Of a stretch of 32,548 nt of DNA, positions 1 through 11,180 are shown one piece after another. Positions within the stretch are counted from its first letter, which is position 1; every line of letters starts with the position of its first letter. A program made the position numbers and the translations under genes. The notes under the pieces are model-generated. The model did not search any database, had not been told where the DNA came from, and saw nothing but the letters and a program-made list of their open reading frames with translations. Source of the stretch: Conoideocrella luteorostrata (lineage: Eukaryota; Ascomycota; Sordariomycetes; Hypocreales; Clavicipitaceae); NCBI GenBank assembly GCA_032433595.1, contig JASWJB010000407.1, forward strand, positions 1 through 32,548, read 5' to 3'.

Positions 1-472
1 AAGGAGGAGAGGGGGGGGGGGGGGGGTTGATGATGATTAATACCTGAACCATAAAGTACTCCGGCACAGGCGGATCGTTATCATCCGCAAGGGCACTCTT
101 CCCATGCACGGGGAATGCAAAACCAGCAATCACCACCAATGCGCTGATCCCGCCCTTGAGACCTCGCGCTCTTCTCTCTTGGACCGTGTGCCCTTCCACG
201 GCCAGCGTGGCAGGCAGGGAGCCGTAGCTGTGCGACACGACAACCGCCTCTTCGCCTTGCTCGAGCAGCGGGAGGAGGTGCTCGTGGATGAGGGAGACGT
301 CGTCCAACGACGTCTTCCCTGCAATGTCTTGGGCTGCTTCTGTGGTGGCACTTGTCGCGAGCGGTGGCAAGATGACCTTGAAGCCTTGGTTTCGCAGAGG
401 CTCCGCGACGGCGTCCCAGGCAGATGGGCGGTGGAACGAGCCTGGAACGCAAGCGATAAGCGGTTTGGGCAT
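1..472 (-). CDS. Alpha/beta hydrolase, 5' part only (cut by window edge)
   Basis: The reading frame opens at the ATG at 472-470 (MPKPLIACVPGSFHRPSAWD) and stays open for 143 codons to 44. There the sequence reads CAG followed by GTATTAATC, a plausible intron donor, so exon 1 is 44-472 and 1-43 would be intron. The start has the typical small alpha/beta-hydrolase layout: a beta strand (PLIACVPGS) with an oxyanion-region loop, then H-R-P-S-x-W. The nucleophile elbow is near residues 78-85 (VVSHSYGS), with Ser82 the likely catalytic serine; it reads S-x-S-x-G rather than the classic G-x-S-x-G. There is no signal peptide, so the enzyme is probably cytosolic. The catalytic acid and histidine would lie beyond the window. 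Fungal proteins of this type are mostly uncharacterised esterase-like hydrolases, and substrate cannot be inferred. The putative intron contains a run of 16 C on this strand. Family assignment is good; function is unknown. Confidence 0.8.
   Translation of the reverse strand, partial: MPKPLIACVPGSFHRPSAWDAVAEPLRNQGFKVILPPLATSATTEAAQDIAGKTSLDDVSLIHEHLLPLLEQGEEAVVVSHSYGSLPATLAVEGHTVQERRARGLKGGISALVVIAGFAFPVHGKSALADDNDPPVPEYFMVQVLIIINPPPPPSPP
11..26. repeat. Homopolymer run of 16 G
   Basis: Sixteen G in a row on the plus strand, preceded by a purine-rich GGAGGAGA stretch. It falls in the putative first intron of the truncated hydrolase gene. Runs this long are slippage-prone, and the exact length may be a sequencing or assembly estimate. 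Confidence 0.9.
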
Positions 473-1442
473 GGTCGAGGGATAGTAGAACAGCGTGAGG
501 ATTCAGTTGGTGTTGCTGAATGTCTGGAGGTTTCTCGCACTACGCAGCTACAATGAGGGGTAAAGAGAGAGTATTTTGTATTATTATGTGTTCCCAGCCA
601 GCGAGCGATCCATTTTGGGGGGGACAGGGGGAGCAACAAGCCAGCAGCCAGCGGCCGAACATCTCGACTCATCGTACACAGCCCTTTTGAACATATTTGC
701 TGCATCTTAGTTGCGGTAAGCGCTAAGAATAGCTACTTACAAAGTACTCCGTAAGCACTTGCTCATCATAGGTGACCACCTCGTTTTTTCAACAATTCCC
801 CAATGTCGAAATAGAACCGCTGAATTATCACTCATCTATCACATAGTAGAGACAGACACAGATGTTTAGATGTGGTCGAGTAGAGGCTGTGTGTGTATGT
901 ATGGCTCGCGAGGTTACGCAGTAGCTATCTATGTCCTTGCTTTGGTTGCAATTACACCATCCCATTCTACCTTTCGATGACCACAGTAACAAGTCTATAG
1001 ATCACTCATTATAAATCAAATAGGCTCTTTTAAAAAAGCCAAATATTTTGCTTCATTGACATCGACTAAACATCCAAAAGCTTGTACTCTGTGAGGCAGT
1101 CAACTATACCGTTGACTTCGGTCCACCGCCTGCCGCTTTCAGTCGACGGCACATGATGCATGACTGCCAATTGAACCTCGGGCCACAATCTGCCACTATC
1201 TGCCGAAATCTGGGGTTCGCCGCCAACGACCGACTGCGACCTTGCCGACCTCCGTAGCGTAGCAGTGCTCCTCTCACACAGAGCTTCATTTCAGCCTCGC
1301 CCATCGGCTCAACCTCACCTCATCTTGTGGGTAGCAACTTTGCGCAATCAACCACCACCTCCCCATTTATTTCTCTCATTCTCTGGCTTTCCCACCACCC
1401 CCGGTCGTACGGGCCTCTTCAGCCCCCGAATCCTCTCTCACC
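473..1442. promoter_or_regulatory. Divergent intergenic region between the hydrolase and PEX10
   Basis: About 970 bases separate the two start codons. No convincing coding exon is present. One copy of the dispersed 9-mer (as TACTCCGTA) lies at 745-753. The stretch 1270-1442 just before PEX10 is pyrimidine-rich and free of ATG, as expected for a fungal 5' leader and core promoter. An A/T-rich patch with ATTATAAATC lies near 1008-1017 and could be a TATA-like element; this is weak. Confidence 0.6.
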
Positions 1443-2591
1443 ATGTCCTCATCACAACCACATCCACCACCGACATCAACGTCGATATCGACGTCAACAT
1501 CAGTCTCGACAGCCTCCTCGTCGCCCTACCCCTTCGCCACTGCCCCCGACATCGTCCGGGCCCACCAGAAAGACGCCTACTTCACGGGTCACCTCACCAA
1601 CACCATCACCGACCTCTACCGCCGCCTCTTCGGAGCCCGCTCCTCCCATGCTCTCGCCCCGGAGCTTCGCTCCCTCGCTGCCCTGCTCTACTTCTCCCTC
1701 ACCACCCTCCCGGGTAACCGCACCCTCGGCGAAGAATACTGCGACCTCGTACAGATCGAGTCCCCCCACGGTCAACTGCCCGATATCAAAAGACGAGCCG
1801 CCTACATCGGCGGCACCATTCTGCTGCCGTACCTCGTCAGCAGAACCCTGCCACAGATGCGCAACCGTCTGCGCAGAATAATAGACATCCGTCTAGAAAG
1901 GCTCCGTCGCAGGGGCAAGCAAGAATCCATAGAGGCCCGCATATGGGAGTACATTTCAAACCATTTGCCCTCTTTGACGTCGGCAGCGCCAATCCAGGCT
2001 GTTACCCTGGCGCTGTTCTACTTCAACGGGACGTATTACGAGCTGACGAAGCGTTTACTTTCTCTCCGATACGTATTCACGCGCACTGTTCCGGATTCCC
2101 CAGATAGAGGAGGTTATGAAGTCCTCGGTGTGCTGTTGGTCATTCAACTCGCCGTCCAGGGATACCTGCACGTTCGCTCGACAGTATCGTCAGTCGTCCG
2201 ACGCGAACGCAACGCCTTCCCGGCCGGCACCGTCGATGTATCCCTCGACCATACAAATTCCTACTCTGCCAACAGCGACCTTCTTCTTACGGAACTGGGC
2301 AACCGCGGTCCTCAACAGAGTAGGGTAGATTTGGCCTCCACGACACACACGCCCGTTAGTACTGTGCCGAGGTTTGATCTCGGAAATGACAAGCTCATGG
2401 GGTACATCAAGGGAAGTCAGCAGCGGAAATGCACGCTGTGCCTGGAAGAGCTGAAGGATCCGTCTGCTACGCAATGCGGCCATGTGTTCTGTTGGGAATG
2501 TATAGGCGATTGGGTTAGAGAGAAGCCGGAATGTCCGTTATGTAGAAGGGAGGCTATGGTGCAGCATATCTTGCCGTTGAGAGTCATGTAG
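1443..2591 (+). CDS. PEX10: Peroxisome biogenesis factor 10 (RING-type E3 ubiquitin ligase)
   Basis: A single uninterrupted exon encodes 382 aa, a normal length for fungal PEX10. The ATG sits in a good context (CACCATGTC) after an ATG-free leader. The N-terminus is rich in Ser, Thr and Pro (about residues 1-30) and is followed by the Pex2/Pex12-type helical region, which begins around 'DIVRAHQKDAYFTGHL' and continues through hydrophobic segments to about residue 260. The C-terminus holds a C3HC4 RING finger at about residues 330-367: CTLC, then CGHVFCWEC, then CPLC, ending 27 nt before the stop region. In other fungi PEX10 forms the peroxisomal membrane RING complex with PEX2 and PEX12 and ubiquitinates the receptor PEX5 for recycling of matrix-protein import. 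All zinc ligands are visible, so the protein should be functional. It is divergent to the hydrolase and convergent with the LYAR gene. Confidence 0.95.
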   Translation: MSSSQPHPPPTSTSISTSTSVSTASSSPYPFATAPDIVRAHQKDAYFTGHLTNTITDLYRRLFGARSSHALAPELRSLAALLYFSLTTLPGNRTLGEEYCDLVQIESPHGQLPDIKRRAAYIGGTILLPYLVSRTLPQMRNRLRRIIDIRLERLRRRGKQESIEARIWEYISNHLPSLTSAAPIQAVTLALFYFNGTYYELTKRLLSLRYVFTRTVPDSPDRGGYEVLGVLLVIQLAVQGYLHVRSTVSSVVRRERNAFPAGTVDVSLDHTNSYSANSDLLLTELGNRGPQQSRVDLASTTHTPVSTVPRFDLGNDKLMGYIKGSQQRKCTLCLEELKDPSATQCGHVFCWECIGDWVREKPECPLCRREAMVQHILPLRVM

Positions 2592-3592
2592 GGCTGGCTT
2601 ATTTCAGTGCGAACAGATGTTATGAAGCTAATTGGACAAGAGAACGTAGATGAATGTACAAATACCAAATGTGGATTTCCCTATGCCACCCACACACCCT
2701 TTTCAACGAACTCAAATGTCAAGTTGCGAAACATGTGGTGAATATACAGCCAAGTCTTCTTCAGAGCATGGCTGACATACATACGAAAAGCTACTCAATG
2801 TTTCGACGAGGGTTAGCAAATTTGATGTGCATCCAATTGATAATTTCAAGATATTGTACACTCGCTACTCCATTTGTACCGGCAATTTGCCTGAGAAATA
2901 ATTATCCTGTGCAAAAAAAATAGCATCTACTAGTCTTACACATGTAGCTAACAAGGAAAGAAAACAAGGCAGACAATATGATGAACTTGTAAACTGCGTT
3001 ATATTGAAAAAAAAAGGGATCAACTATAATTCCTCCTGCCACCCATTCTCAGAACGGGGGACTAAATTGGTAGAGAAAAAAATCATAAGAAATTATCCAT
3101 CCCAAGATGGAATTTTCCTCCAGTGGTATCATTGCCTCCGCATCATTACGGTTTCGCTCTTCATAAAACACTCTCCCTATTTTCAAGGCCCAAGAAGCCA
3201 GAAGTCTGTCAAATTCCTTTGCTTTTTGCTTGGTAGCAGACGCAACATTTGTGTACCCTTTTTCCAAATTTGTGGCCATGTATGAGCCTTTGTGCTTTTG
3301 CTTTCAACCCCGTCGAGCTCCAGGCCTTTTCCGACCAGTAATGTAGAAAACAAAAAGTCGATCAGGCCGATATAGCCAATCCCGCCCATGTTGTATGTAA
3401 ATGTAATGAAAATAATAAAAAAAAATGCAACGCAGTGTTTATGACATATCCCATGCAGGTATCGTTAGATTTTCAGATACAACCCATTATAAAACTCCTC
3501 AAACTCCACTATTATACGCCTGGCCTCACCATCAAAAGGTATGTCAGGTGGACATCCAGGACAATTAGCCTGCCTATGCCCTATGTTCATAT
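2592..3592. other. Convergent intergenic region, A/T-rich
   Basis: About 1 kb between the 3' ends of PEX10 and the LYAR gene. It should hold both 3' UTRs and poly(A) sites. It is richer in A/T than the flanks and has short A runs near 2913, 3008 and 3416. Two overlapping minus-strand frames of 68 and about 76 codons (3183-3389 and 3049-3279) are visible; the first has a real ATG and a hydrophobic start (MGGIGYIGLIDFLFSTLLVG). I recognise neither, and neither has clear splice partners, so I do not call a gene. Confidence 0.5.
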
Positions 3593-5506
3593 TCAGACTG
3601 TGAAGAGGACGATTTCGCCACGCTCGTTTCGACGCATGCGCAGATTTCGCCAAAGCTCCTTCTCTTCTTGTAGTTTGGCCATGTTAGAGCCAGAAGTTTG
3701 TCGCTCACGGTGGAAGCGTTTCAGGGCTTTATTCATACTGCACCCCTTTTCGCTTTCAGGCCCTTTGTTCACCAAAGAAAGGAAGGCGTCGACGCGCGGT
3801 TTAAAGACGACCATTTGGCCACTGTTGCTGTTGGCCTGGCCATCCTTGGATTGTGGTCTATATTCAATAGCTTTCGTGTCCTTTTTCTCCTTGCTGCGAT
3901 GAGAATGCTTTTTCGACTTCTTCTTAGAGGACTTCTTCACACCACCAGCGAGCATGTCGAAAATACCGTTGCTGATTTGGCCGCCCTTGGAGTGCTTGGA
4001 GTGTTTCGTCTTCTTCAAGGGGCTCGCAGGAGAATTCTCATTCGCATCACCTCCCGAGTAGTCGGGGGAGGGAGGATAGACAGGTCGCATCAATCCCTTC
4101 AAGCCGCCGGTGAGTCCCGAGTGAAGGACAGGAGGTGCGTCTGTCATGACCTGGTCGCCTGGAACATCAACATGAAGGCGCTTGCGCTTCTTATCCTTCT
4201 TGAGTTCGCCGTCTTTGCTGCGTCGTCGTTCAGTCTTGGGGCCTGGTGTTACCAAGGCGCGGTTCACAGGTACAGGTCCAGAATCGTACTGGATCAGATT
4301 CTCATCATCCTCCATTTGATATTTCTCAGCCTCATATTGATATCGCACCAACGATGTGCTCTCGCCAATATCTGGGTCTTGCTGATCAATGGGAAGATTC
4401 ATATTAGAGGCATTTGGTGTCTGACCAGTGGCGACCAGGAAATCAAAGACGTTGACGTGCTCTTCCGTGGCGGCGGCCGGTGGTGTAGGAGCTTCGGGGA
4501 GAGCCTCGGCAGGAGATCGCTCATCTTCAGTGTTCCCTACTGAGTCGTTCCAGGGATCATAAGCCCGATCCTCCCCAACGTCTTCGACGTACGGCTGCAG
4601 AGACATGGTTTTGGACCTTGGGCTCGGCTGTGGCTGTGGCTGTGGCTGTGGCTCGGCAGGCTTTTGGTTGTAGTTGTGGCTATTCTTTGGTTTCTTATTC
4701 TTCTCCTTGTATAATGCACCTTGGTACTTTTGATCTTCGCTTATACAAGACTACTGCCATGTTAGACGACATCAATTGTTACGGAATAAGAAGCATGATG
4801 TGCGGCTCGGCGCAGTTCGGTTGAGAGTGACACATACAGTATGGGAGCGATATTGGACACCCGGAAAGTGAACCATGCAATCGATGCAAGTAAACGTGGC
4901 TCCGTGACAGCGATTGCGGTGAGGATCAAGCTTCTTTTTAGTCAAGATGTCACCACACGCCTGTTGATATGAAAGGAGGTTTGAATTAGTTATTGAGCAG
5001 AGTAACGCATATGAGACGAGAAAGAGAGCACTGCGGCAAGACGGGATGTTGGGGCGTGTACTTGGTATTTGAGGGAACGGAAAGGGGAGGAGGGGGATGG
5101 ATGGTCAGAGACAATCAAGTGGGCTAGGGGATCAGCAGAACACCAAGGGAACGTGTCGACAGGGCACGGTAATGTTGCTTAATAGAGCCACAGGAGAAAC
5201 AGCCAAGTGCCCCGTACAATGAACGACATGTGTAATATGGGTGGGTGAATGTCTCTGGTGCCGCGGCGGGAGTGATGTCAAAGTGCGAATGGTATGGCGG
5301 ATGGAAGGGGAGAAGGGGGGGGTGGGAAGGGGTGTGGTAGGATTAGCCATGGGACATGAGGCGACCATGAGATCCAGGCACTTAAAGGTAGAGGAGTAGT
5401 CCGAAAGTAGGGGTGGAATGAGCCCAAGTCCCGACTTGGGGCTGGACAGGAATGGCAGCAGAAACGGACTGGGGATCAACCTTACCTCACACGAAAAGGA
5501 GACCAT
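3593..5506 (-). CDS. LYAR-type zinc-finger nucleolar protein (C2HC zf-LYAR)
   Basis: Three exons: 5486-5506, 4838-4960 and 3593-4750 (minus strand), giving 433 aa. Exon 1 encodes only MVSFSCE. Exon 2 encodes ACGDILTKKKLDPHRNRCHG followed by a segment ending in CMVHFPGVQYRSHT, and exon 3 continues SCISEDQKYQGALYKEK. Joined, this is the hallmark N-terminus of the LYAR/YCR087C-A family, with the CEAC and HRNRC zinc ligands. All three exons meet at phase 0, with GTAAGG/CAG and GTATGT/TAG splice sites. Intron 1 is unusually long (525 nt). The rest is low-complexity and basic: a Pro-Gln run near 4626-4654, a 'VNVFDFLV..TPNAS' segment, Lys-rich nuclear-localisation-like blocks (KKSSKKKSKKHSHRSKEKK) and a conserved tail around SMNKALKRFHRE and LRMRRNERGEIVLF. 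LYAR proteins act in the nucleolus in ribosome biogenesis and growth control. The frame from the internal ATG at 4606 (337 aa) is only part of exon 3. Confidence 0.92.
4626..4654. repeat. Short tandem GGCTGT repeat inside the LYAR gene
   Basis: Four to five near-perfect copies of the hexamer GGCTGT on the plus strand. On the coding strand they encode a Pro-Gln dipeptide run in the linker after the zinc finger. The repeat keeps frame (multiple of 3), so copy-number change would alter linker length without breaking the protein. Confidence 0.85.
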
Positions 5507-6774
5507 TTTTAGTTGTGATGGCGCGGTTTGTGGTTGATTGGGCGGATGGCGTTTTGGGTTGGGCAGGATCAGATTGTGAGTGGCCGCGGTATTATCTGAC
5601 GCAGTGCCCAAGGCCAAGAATAACAAGCTGTGGTCGGGAGTTTATGGGCAGGTAGCAGAGACAGGGCGACCTGAGTGGACGATGCGAGGATGCCAGAGAG
5701 TGGCGACGAGCGGTCGGGTGCTGCTGTACGGAGTATGTGTTCTAGTATTATGCAAAGACAGCTAGAGACTGCCCGCAACTGGAGACACCGGAGAGAGGAG
5801 GAGGGGCCTTCCCTGCTCGCTGACGGATGGTGGTGTGGGATTTGGACTCGGGGCCAAGGCAAGCGTCGGCGCAACAGAGCGGCAGCGATAGTGGCGGAAA
5901 TAGAAGTGGCAGTGGCAGATGCAGAACCTTGCGCAGTGCCGAGTAAGGGTTCTGAGTTGGGTACGGAGTATTTCTGTACACATACACAAGGATGCTGGTG
6001 TACGGAGTGCCGTTCAAGGTATCGATACTGCACCAGCAGACCACCTACCCAAGAGCGAGCTGGCGTGGGGGGGAAGCAGGGCTTGCAGTCAGTTTGATCG
6101 ATACAACAGCTAATGCGAGACGGGCTAGCACAGTGTCTGGTCTATGCTCGCGGTGCCGGCTGGTGGCTGATTACAAGCAACGAGTTGGTTTTGGAGGTAA
6201 GGGGTGGCCGTGTCGAGGAATGCGTCTCAGGCCGGGAGGGACGGTTGACGATGAAAGGAAGGCCTCGTTGATGAACCAGGGACAGTGGAAGGGAATTGGA
6301 ATGGACGGCAATGGAGGGGGTCAGACACGGCGCGATAATCGGCTAGGTGTGCCAGGTGGGATGATATCGCGTTGAGAAAAGCCAGACTACAAGCCAGCAG
6401 GAAGAGCTTTGGTCGTTAGTAGTTGTTGGTCCGAGTTTTTCGAGGCAGTCTGGCTGTCAGTCCTTATGGAGCCAAGAGGATGAGGAGATGGAGGAGCAGG
6501 AGTAGGAGGAGCAGGTTCAGGTGTAAGCCGGCGGTGCCAATGAGGGAATCGTGGACCTCGTAAGGTGAAATACCCGGAGTTGCAGTGAACAAAGGGGATG
6601 TCGAACTTTTAATAATATAATTATGGGCCCAGGACGAAGAAATTGCGTTGCTGGGCGTCCGCTGTGCGAGTGTACAACGCGTGCATGTGCAGTGCGAGGG
6701 GAAAGCGAAAGAAAAGACCAGGCGACGTGATAGAGAGAGGGAAGGGAGGAGAACATCGCGTTGAGCGGCAGGGC

Positions 6775-6792
6775 TTTTTTTTTTTTTTTTTT
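6775..6792. repeat. Homopolymer run of 18 T
   Basis: Eighteen T in a row on the plus strand in the gene desert. In a fungal genome this could be a nucleosome-depleting promoter element or the A-tail scar of a retroposed sequence (minus strand), but I found no retroelement coding sequence or target-site duplication beside it. Confidence 0.85.
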
Positions 6793-6842
6793 GCCCCGTC
6801 ACTGCCACCAATGCTGTGTTGTTGTGCGTCTGCTTTGTTGTC

Positions 6843-6889
6843 TACTCCGTGCTCCGTAGTATTATTATACCACTACGGAGTAAGGAGTA
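6843..6889. repeat. Foldback inverted repeat built from the 9-mer
   Basis: Left arm 6843-6860 (TACTCCGTGCTCCGTAGT) and right arm 6872-6889 (ACTACGGAGTAAGGAGTA) pair at 16 of 18 positions, one of the two mismatches being a possible G-U wobble. The A/T-rich spacer is 11 nt (6861-6871). The right arm contains an exact TACGGAGTA, so the hairpin is made of opposed copies of the dispersed motif. I see no coding sequence inside and no obvious target-site duplication. Confidence 0.75.
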
Positions 6890-9800
6890 CTAGCAATGCT
6901 TTTGTGTCGTCGGGTGCCCGGTGCGGGCTGCGAGCCACCAGTCAGTCGCGGACTCCGTGCCATGGCAACATCTGGTCCACTTGACTGGCTGTTTGTTGCT
7001 AGTACTCTGTACAATAGATGTAGACGTCGCCATGGTGTTGATTGGATATATTGCTTACGACTGGGGTCATGAAGAAAGCTGACACCAGCTATCGCCAGAA
7101 CTGTACAATACGTCAAGACTCCATTTAGGTTCTTCTCTTGTTTCTTCAGGTTTGTGTCCCTGTTGCTTCATGTCTGTTCCATCAAGCAACGAGCGGCGTT
7201 GAAACAAACACAGAAATTCCTCTTTGCTGCAGCCACGCCCCTTCCAAAACGGGCGGCGACTCCTTCCACTCCAAAAAGCTCACAAACTCGCCTGTGGCGG
7301 GGCTGTGATTGGTCAACCAAGGCGAGGGATACTGGCTAGGAAGGAAGGAAACGGAAAAGCGTCCCGGTCATGTGGACGCCAGGGTCGCCATAGATCCAAA
7401 ACAATCAGTCCCTCCCACATCATTCATCCAGTCAACGCCTTCTCCAGCGAGATTGCAGATTTGAAATGTGAAGGCCAGTACGGAGCAGAGCAAGATGCGA
7501 CGAACTCCGTACGTTATTTATGTATACGACTCCGTATCAAACAAATATATAGTATGCACATCTTAATAGAAGGGAGTAGGGACAAGCCAGAAAGCGATAG
7601 AGCGAAACAGGACGCGCCTTATCATGCGATAATTAGACCACCCTCATCATTGAATCTACATACACAAGACCTGCGCAGCTGGTGTCCAAGTTTATACCTG
7701 TACGCACGGCGGCCTGTGCAACCTGCTCATAGTACTAGTAGGTAGGAATGGCGCCAACTAGACCAAAGGGCTGAGTTGCACCCGCACTTCACTAGCTGTG
7801 ATCGTCGTTATTGAAACTGGGAGCTTCCGACCGGAATCGAGGTCATCCATCCTGCAACCAGGGCCGTATCTATGCTGCTGAATATAGAAATTTGGTGGCC
7901 AATCAGATAGGAACCGTCGGGCTATCAAGTGCCGTCTTATGCATGCAAATTTGAGCATATCTGGGTTACAAGTAGGGAGTGTTTTCCCCGGATCAGTTTG
8001 TTGACATGTAACTAGTTACTCTGTACTGCGTACTGAGGAGTATGGGGTACCGAAACCAGTCGACACGTCTCGTTTGATGCAGTTCGCGGTTCGCGTTCAC
8101 CTTTGCCCGTTGCATGTATGGAGTACAAAGACGGCTAACTCTGCTAGATATTTACGGAGTACGGAGTACACCATCGACTATTTAGTCCAGGATGCTGGCA
8201 ACCACTCCCATCTCCTCGCCCCATCCACACATTCATTCCGTCAGTGTCGTCGTCAAGGTAGAGACCGCCAGGGCGAAAGGATGGTCATGCGCGCAGGAGT
8301 CCGAGTGGTTGCTGACGCCAGCGATGGACAGAGATGGGGGACAGCTGAGACAGAGTCAAGTTAGCCGTCGGACGGCACTCCGCAGGAACGAACATCTTGC
8401 CGCTAGGTAGTGACATCTCTACGAATAGCGCTCCAGGAAGGGATACGAACCAGAGAATTATGAGCGAATCTTGTTTGGGGGCCTGTCTCCCGAAACGATG
8501 GGCGCTCACAGTATGAGTATGCATACATATTGTGCTGAGTGCACACAGTGGTTTTCCCCGCGTGGACTTGCTTACTACAGTGTCATTCCTACGCAAACTG
8601 TTCCAACATTACGGGGTGAAGAAAGGCCATGGATAGCTGCATGATGGCCAGCGGCTAATTAACCGTGCACTTTATTGGCGAACGCACAGGCTTACCACAA
8701 CTTCCCTCTGTAAATAAAGGAGCGCCAGACATGCTGAATACCGTATTTACAGAGTTTTGTAGCTGCTCATGGCTGTCTGCCAATGCTGGCTTCGGTCATG
8801 ACATCCTCCCGCACATATTGGTGTGACGACGAGTGACAAGTGCTTTGCACCTGCATCCTCGCCTGTCCTCAATGCGTCGGTCGTGGTGTGCGCGGGCTTG
8901 CGCTGCTGCAGGGGCAGTCCAATGCCCAGCGCCGACGGTGACGCGCGTTTACAGGCTTGCATAAATATTGTGCAGTCCCGTGAGCCTGGTCAGGTCTTGG
9001 TGACGTTCGGTTACTGGCACTCACGAAGCATCACATCACTCAGGATTGACTGTCCGCACTCGATCAGAATGGCTCGGCAGTCACTGTGCAAAGCTCAATT
9101 CCCACCCTGGTCTCGTCGGCTTTCCCCCCCGACAATCCATCCATCCATCACCATCTTTCCCCCCATGATCATCAGCCTTGTTGACTAACAAGAGTCGCCC
9201 CCAAGCTATCATATCGACTAATATTACTCACCGAACCCCCCTCGAAGCACTCCCTAATGTAATAATCCTATCGCAGTCACATCGTCTTCTGGTATTCTGA
9301 ACATCGTCAATGCTCAGTCATGATGGCCTCGGAAAGGCGGGCATACGTACAATACATAGTATCGTGCTCATATCCTCGCAGGACCACCAGTCCGTAGATA
9401 CCAGTACCATATTTCCGCATGATTCAGTCCGCCGGGTCGGTATGATGCTGAATCCCTTCTTCCAGCACACCAGCACGCCGGGCAGGGATGAGGAGATATG
9501 CAAGGCCCAGCACCAACAATCCATCCTCAAAGAACTAATAAGTTGACTAACTTGCTTGGCTGCCCATGTCAGCGCAAGAAAGACGGGCAAGGCGGGTGGG
9601 CGGCTCAGTCTCGTAACAAGTTCATCATGGGTTACTCCGTACTTTGGAGGGGTGTGAAGTGAACAGCCATGTTTCAGAACACCCCTTCCGACCGAAGTAG
9701 GCCTTTGGCACATGCGTCCTGTGAAAGGGGGCGCTACATTTGTCCTTCATGCGATAACTAAGGAGATTCCGTTTCAGTTGCTCTCATAGCGTGTCCCTTG

Positions 9801-11091
9801 TCGCATTATCTATTCAACGCACTCATTCGTAAAGCGTCATGGATCGTATCGAAGAACTTAGCCCTCGATTAGGGAGCGAGAATCCTGACCCATCAGAAAT
9901 AGGACAGCCCCGGGTGTTAGGCGCTTCTGCATTTGTCTTGGCCACGTTCCCTTCCGGCTTTTGCAGTATGAACCTCTTCAAGTGTGGGACGTGTGGCTTA
10001 GATGCCATGGCCTGGTAATTCAGACCAAGCCTCGGTTTGTGGCATCTGTCGACTGTTTCACGCGCAGACGTCGCTCCAAATATATGATACATGCCTATAC
10101 TAAATAAACATGTGGATAATATAAATACTGTACGGAGTACTAACGCGTATTAATGATGCGCGTCGGATTCGGGTATAAGTTGGCTGTCATGACAAGTTTG
10201 GTTGTGTTTTACATTCTGGTACATCCTGTCCAATTACGGAAGGTGATGAAAGATTGAAGAAGCAATTATAAACGCCGGCATTCCTATTGTACGAACACAC
10301 TTGTACGGAGTGCGGAGTGCGGAGGACAAGTTTACTATTATGGCGCTGACTGTTTAACACGTTACTGGGAAATTTGGCCTTCTTGTCAGGCATCAAATGT
10401 TGTTTTTGGACAGCTCAGCTCGGTTCAATTTTCTGACACAGATTGCTGGTAGGAGCGCGGGTCATGTAAGCTGATAGGATCGATCTGCATGCTGGGCCTT
10501 CTGCGGAATTCCTACTGAGGACTGGGGAGGATTCACACCGTCGCTAGCTACTCCGTAGTTATTGAAGTTCTAATTGCGGATCATGAGAGCTCTCGCATCA
10601 CGCGTCTATTACCTGCGGCGTATCGAGTAACGACTCCGTATCATCGGACGAGACCTCTGCTGACCATTTTGGAGCTTCCCGCCGACCACCCTGCGATCCA
10701 GCTCTTCGGAACTCCTCAGATTGCCCGTCTGCACGCCATAGAGGCTCGTGCGCAAATAGCCTTTTATTATCTCCGTCTATTTTTGAACTGAATATTGAAT
10801 ATTTCAATCTTGTTTTTGCCGCGGCTGACTCAATGTAATTGATGTGGCGGGCGGCTTGCAGATGGAATCTGGATCTCATTTTAAATTATCCACTCAGCTG
10901 CTTTAGCACTCAGTGCCGCCGCCTGCGTGTATGTACGTACGGACTACAGAGTCCTATGTCCTTTGGATCGTTGTCACACTTCGTACGGAGTACACATATA
11001 ACTATGTATATATCTAAACAAATATTTACTTGGATACGGTGGTGTTGTCGGGCTCGAAGCTCAGCTTTCACCTCAAAAACAACCGCATCGC

Positions 11092-11117
11092 TTTGTCAGG
11101 AAAGTTTGTCAGGAAAG
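11092..11117. repeat. Perfect tandem duplication of a 13-mer
   Basis: TTTGTCAGGAAAG at 11092-11104 is followed directly by an identical copy at 11105-11117. It abuts the palindromes at 11123-11180. Confidence 0.9.
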
Positions 11118-11122
11118 GCACC

Positions 11123-11160
11123 GGTATTAATAGATGTATGTACGTACATACAGTAATACC
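11123..11160. repeat. 18-bp perfect palindrome nested in an outer inverted repeat
   Basis: TGTATGTACGTACATACA (11135-11152) is its own reverse complement. Outside it, GGTATTA (11123-11129) and TAATACC (11154-11160) form a second 7-bp inverted pair, with unequal spacers of 5 and 1 nt. On either strand this could form a long cruciform or hairpin. Confidence 0.85.
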
Positions 11161-11180
11161 GAGTGATATTGCATCACTCG
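11160..11180. repeat. 8-bp stem, 5-nt loop hairpin
   Basis: CGAGTGAT (11160-11167), loop ATTGC, ATCACTCG (11173-11180): a perfect inverted repeat directly following the palindrome at 11123-11160 and sharing its last base. There is no T tract after it, so it does not look like a polymerase III terminator. Confidence 0.85.

Noticed and set aside
1327..1881. 184-codon Pro/Ser/His-rich frame overlapping PEX10
   Set aside because: Low-complexity, in a different frame from PEX10, and starts without an ATG in the CT-rich leader.
3698..4543. 281-codon open frame on the plus strand
   Set aside because: Antisense shadow of LYAR exon 3; the apparent hydrophobic stretches come from reversed Lys/Glu-rich codons.
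7224..7745. 173-codon open frame in the first gene desert
   Set aside because: No recognisable domain, no splice context and it includes copies or variants of the dispersed 9-mer; it looks like a chance frame.
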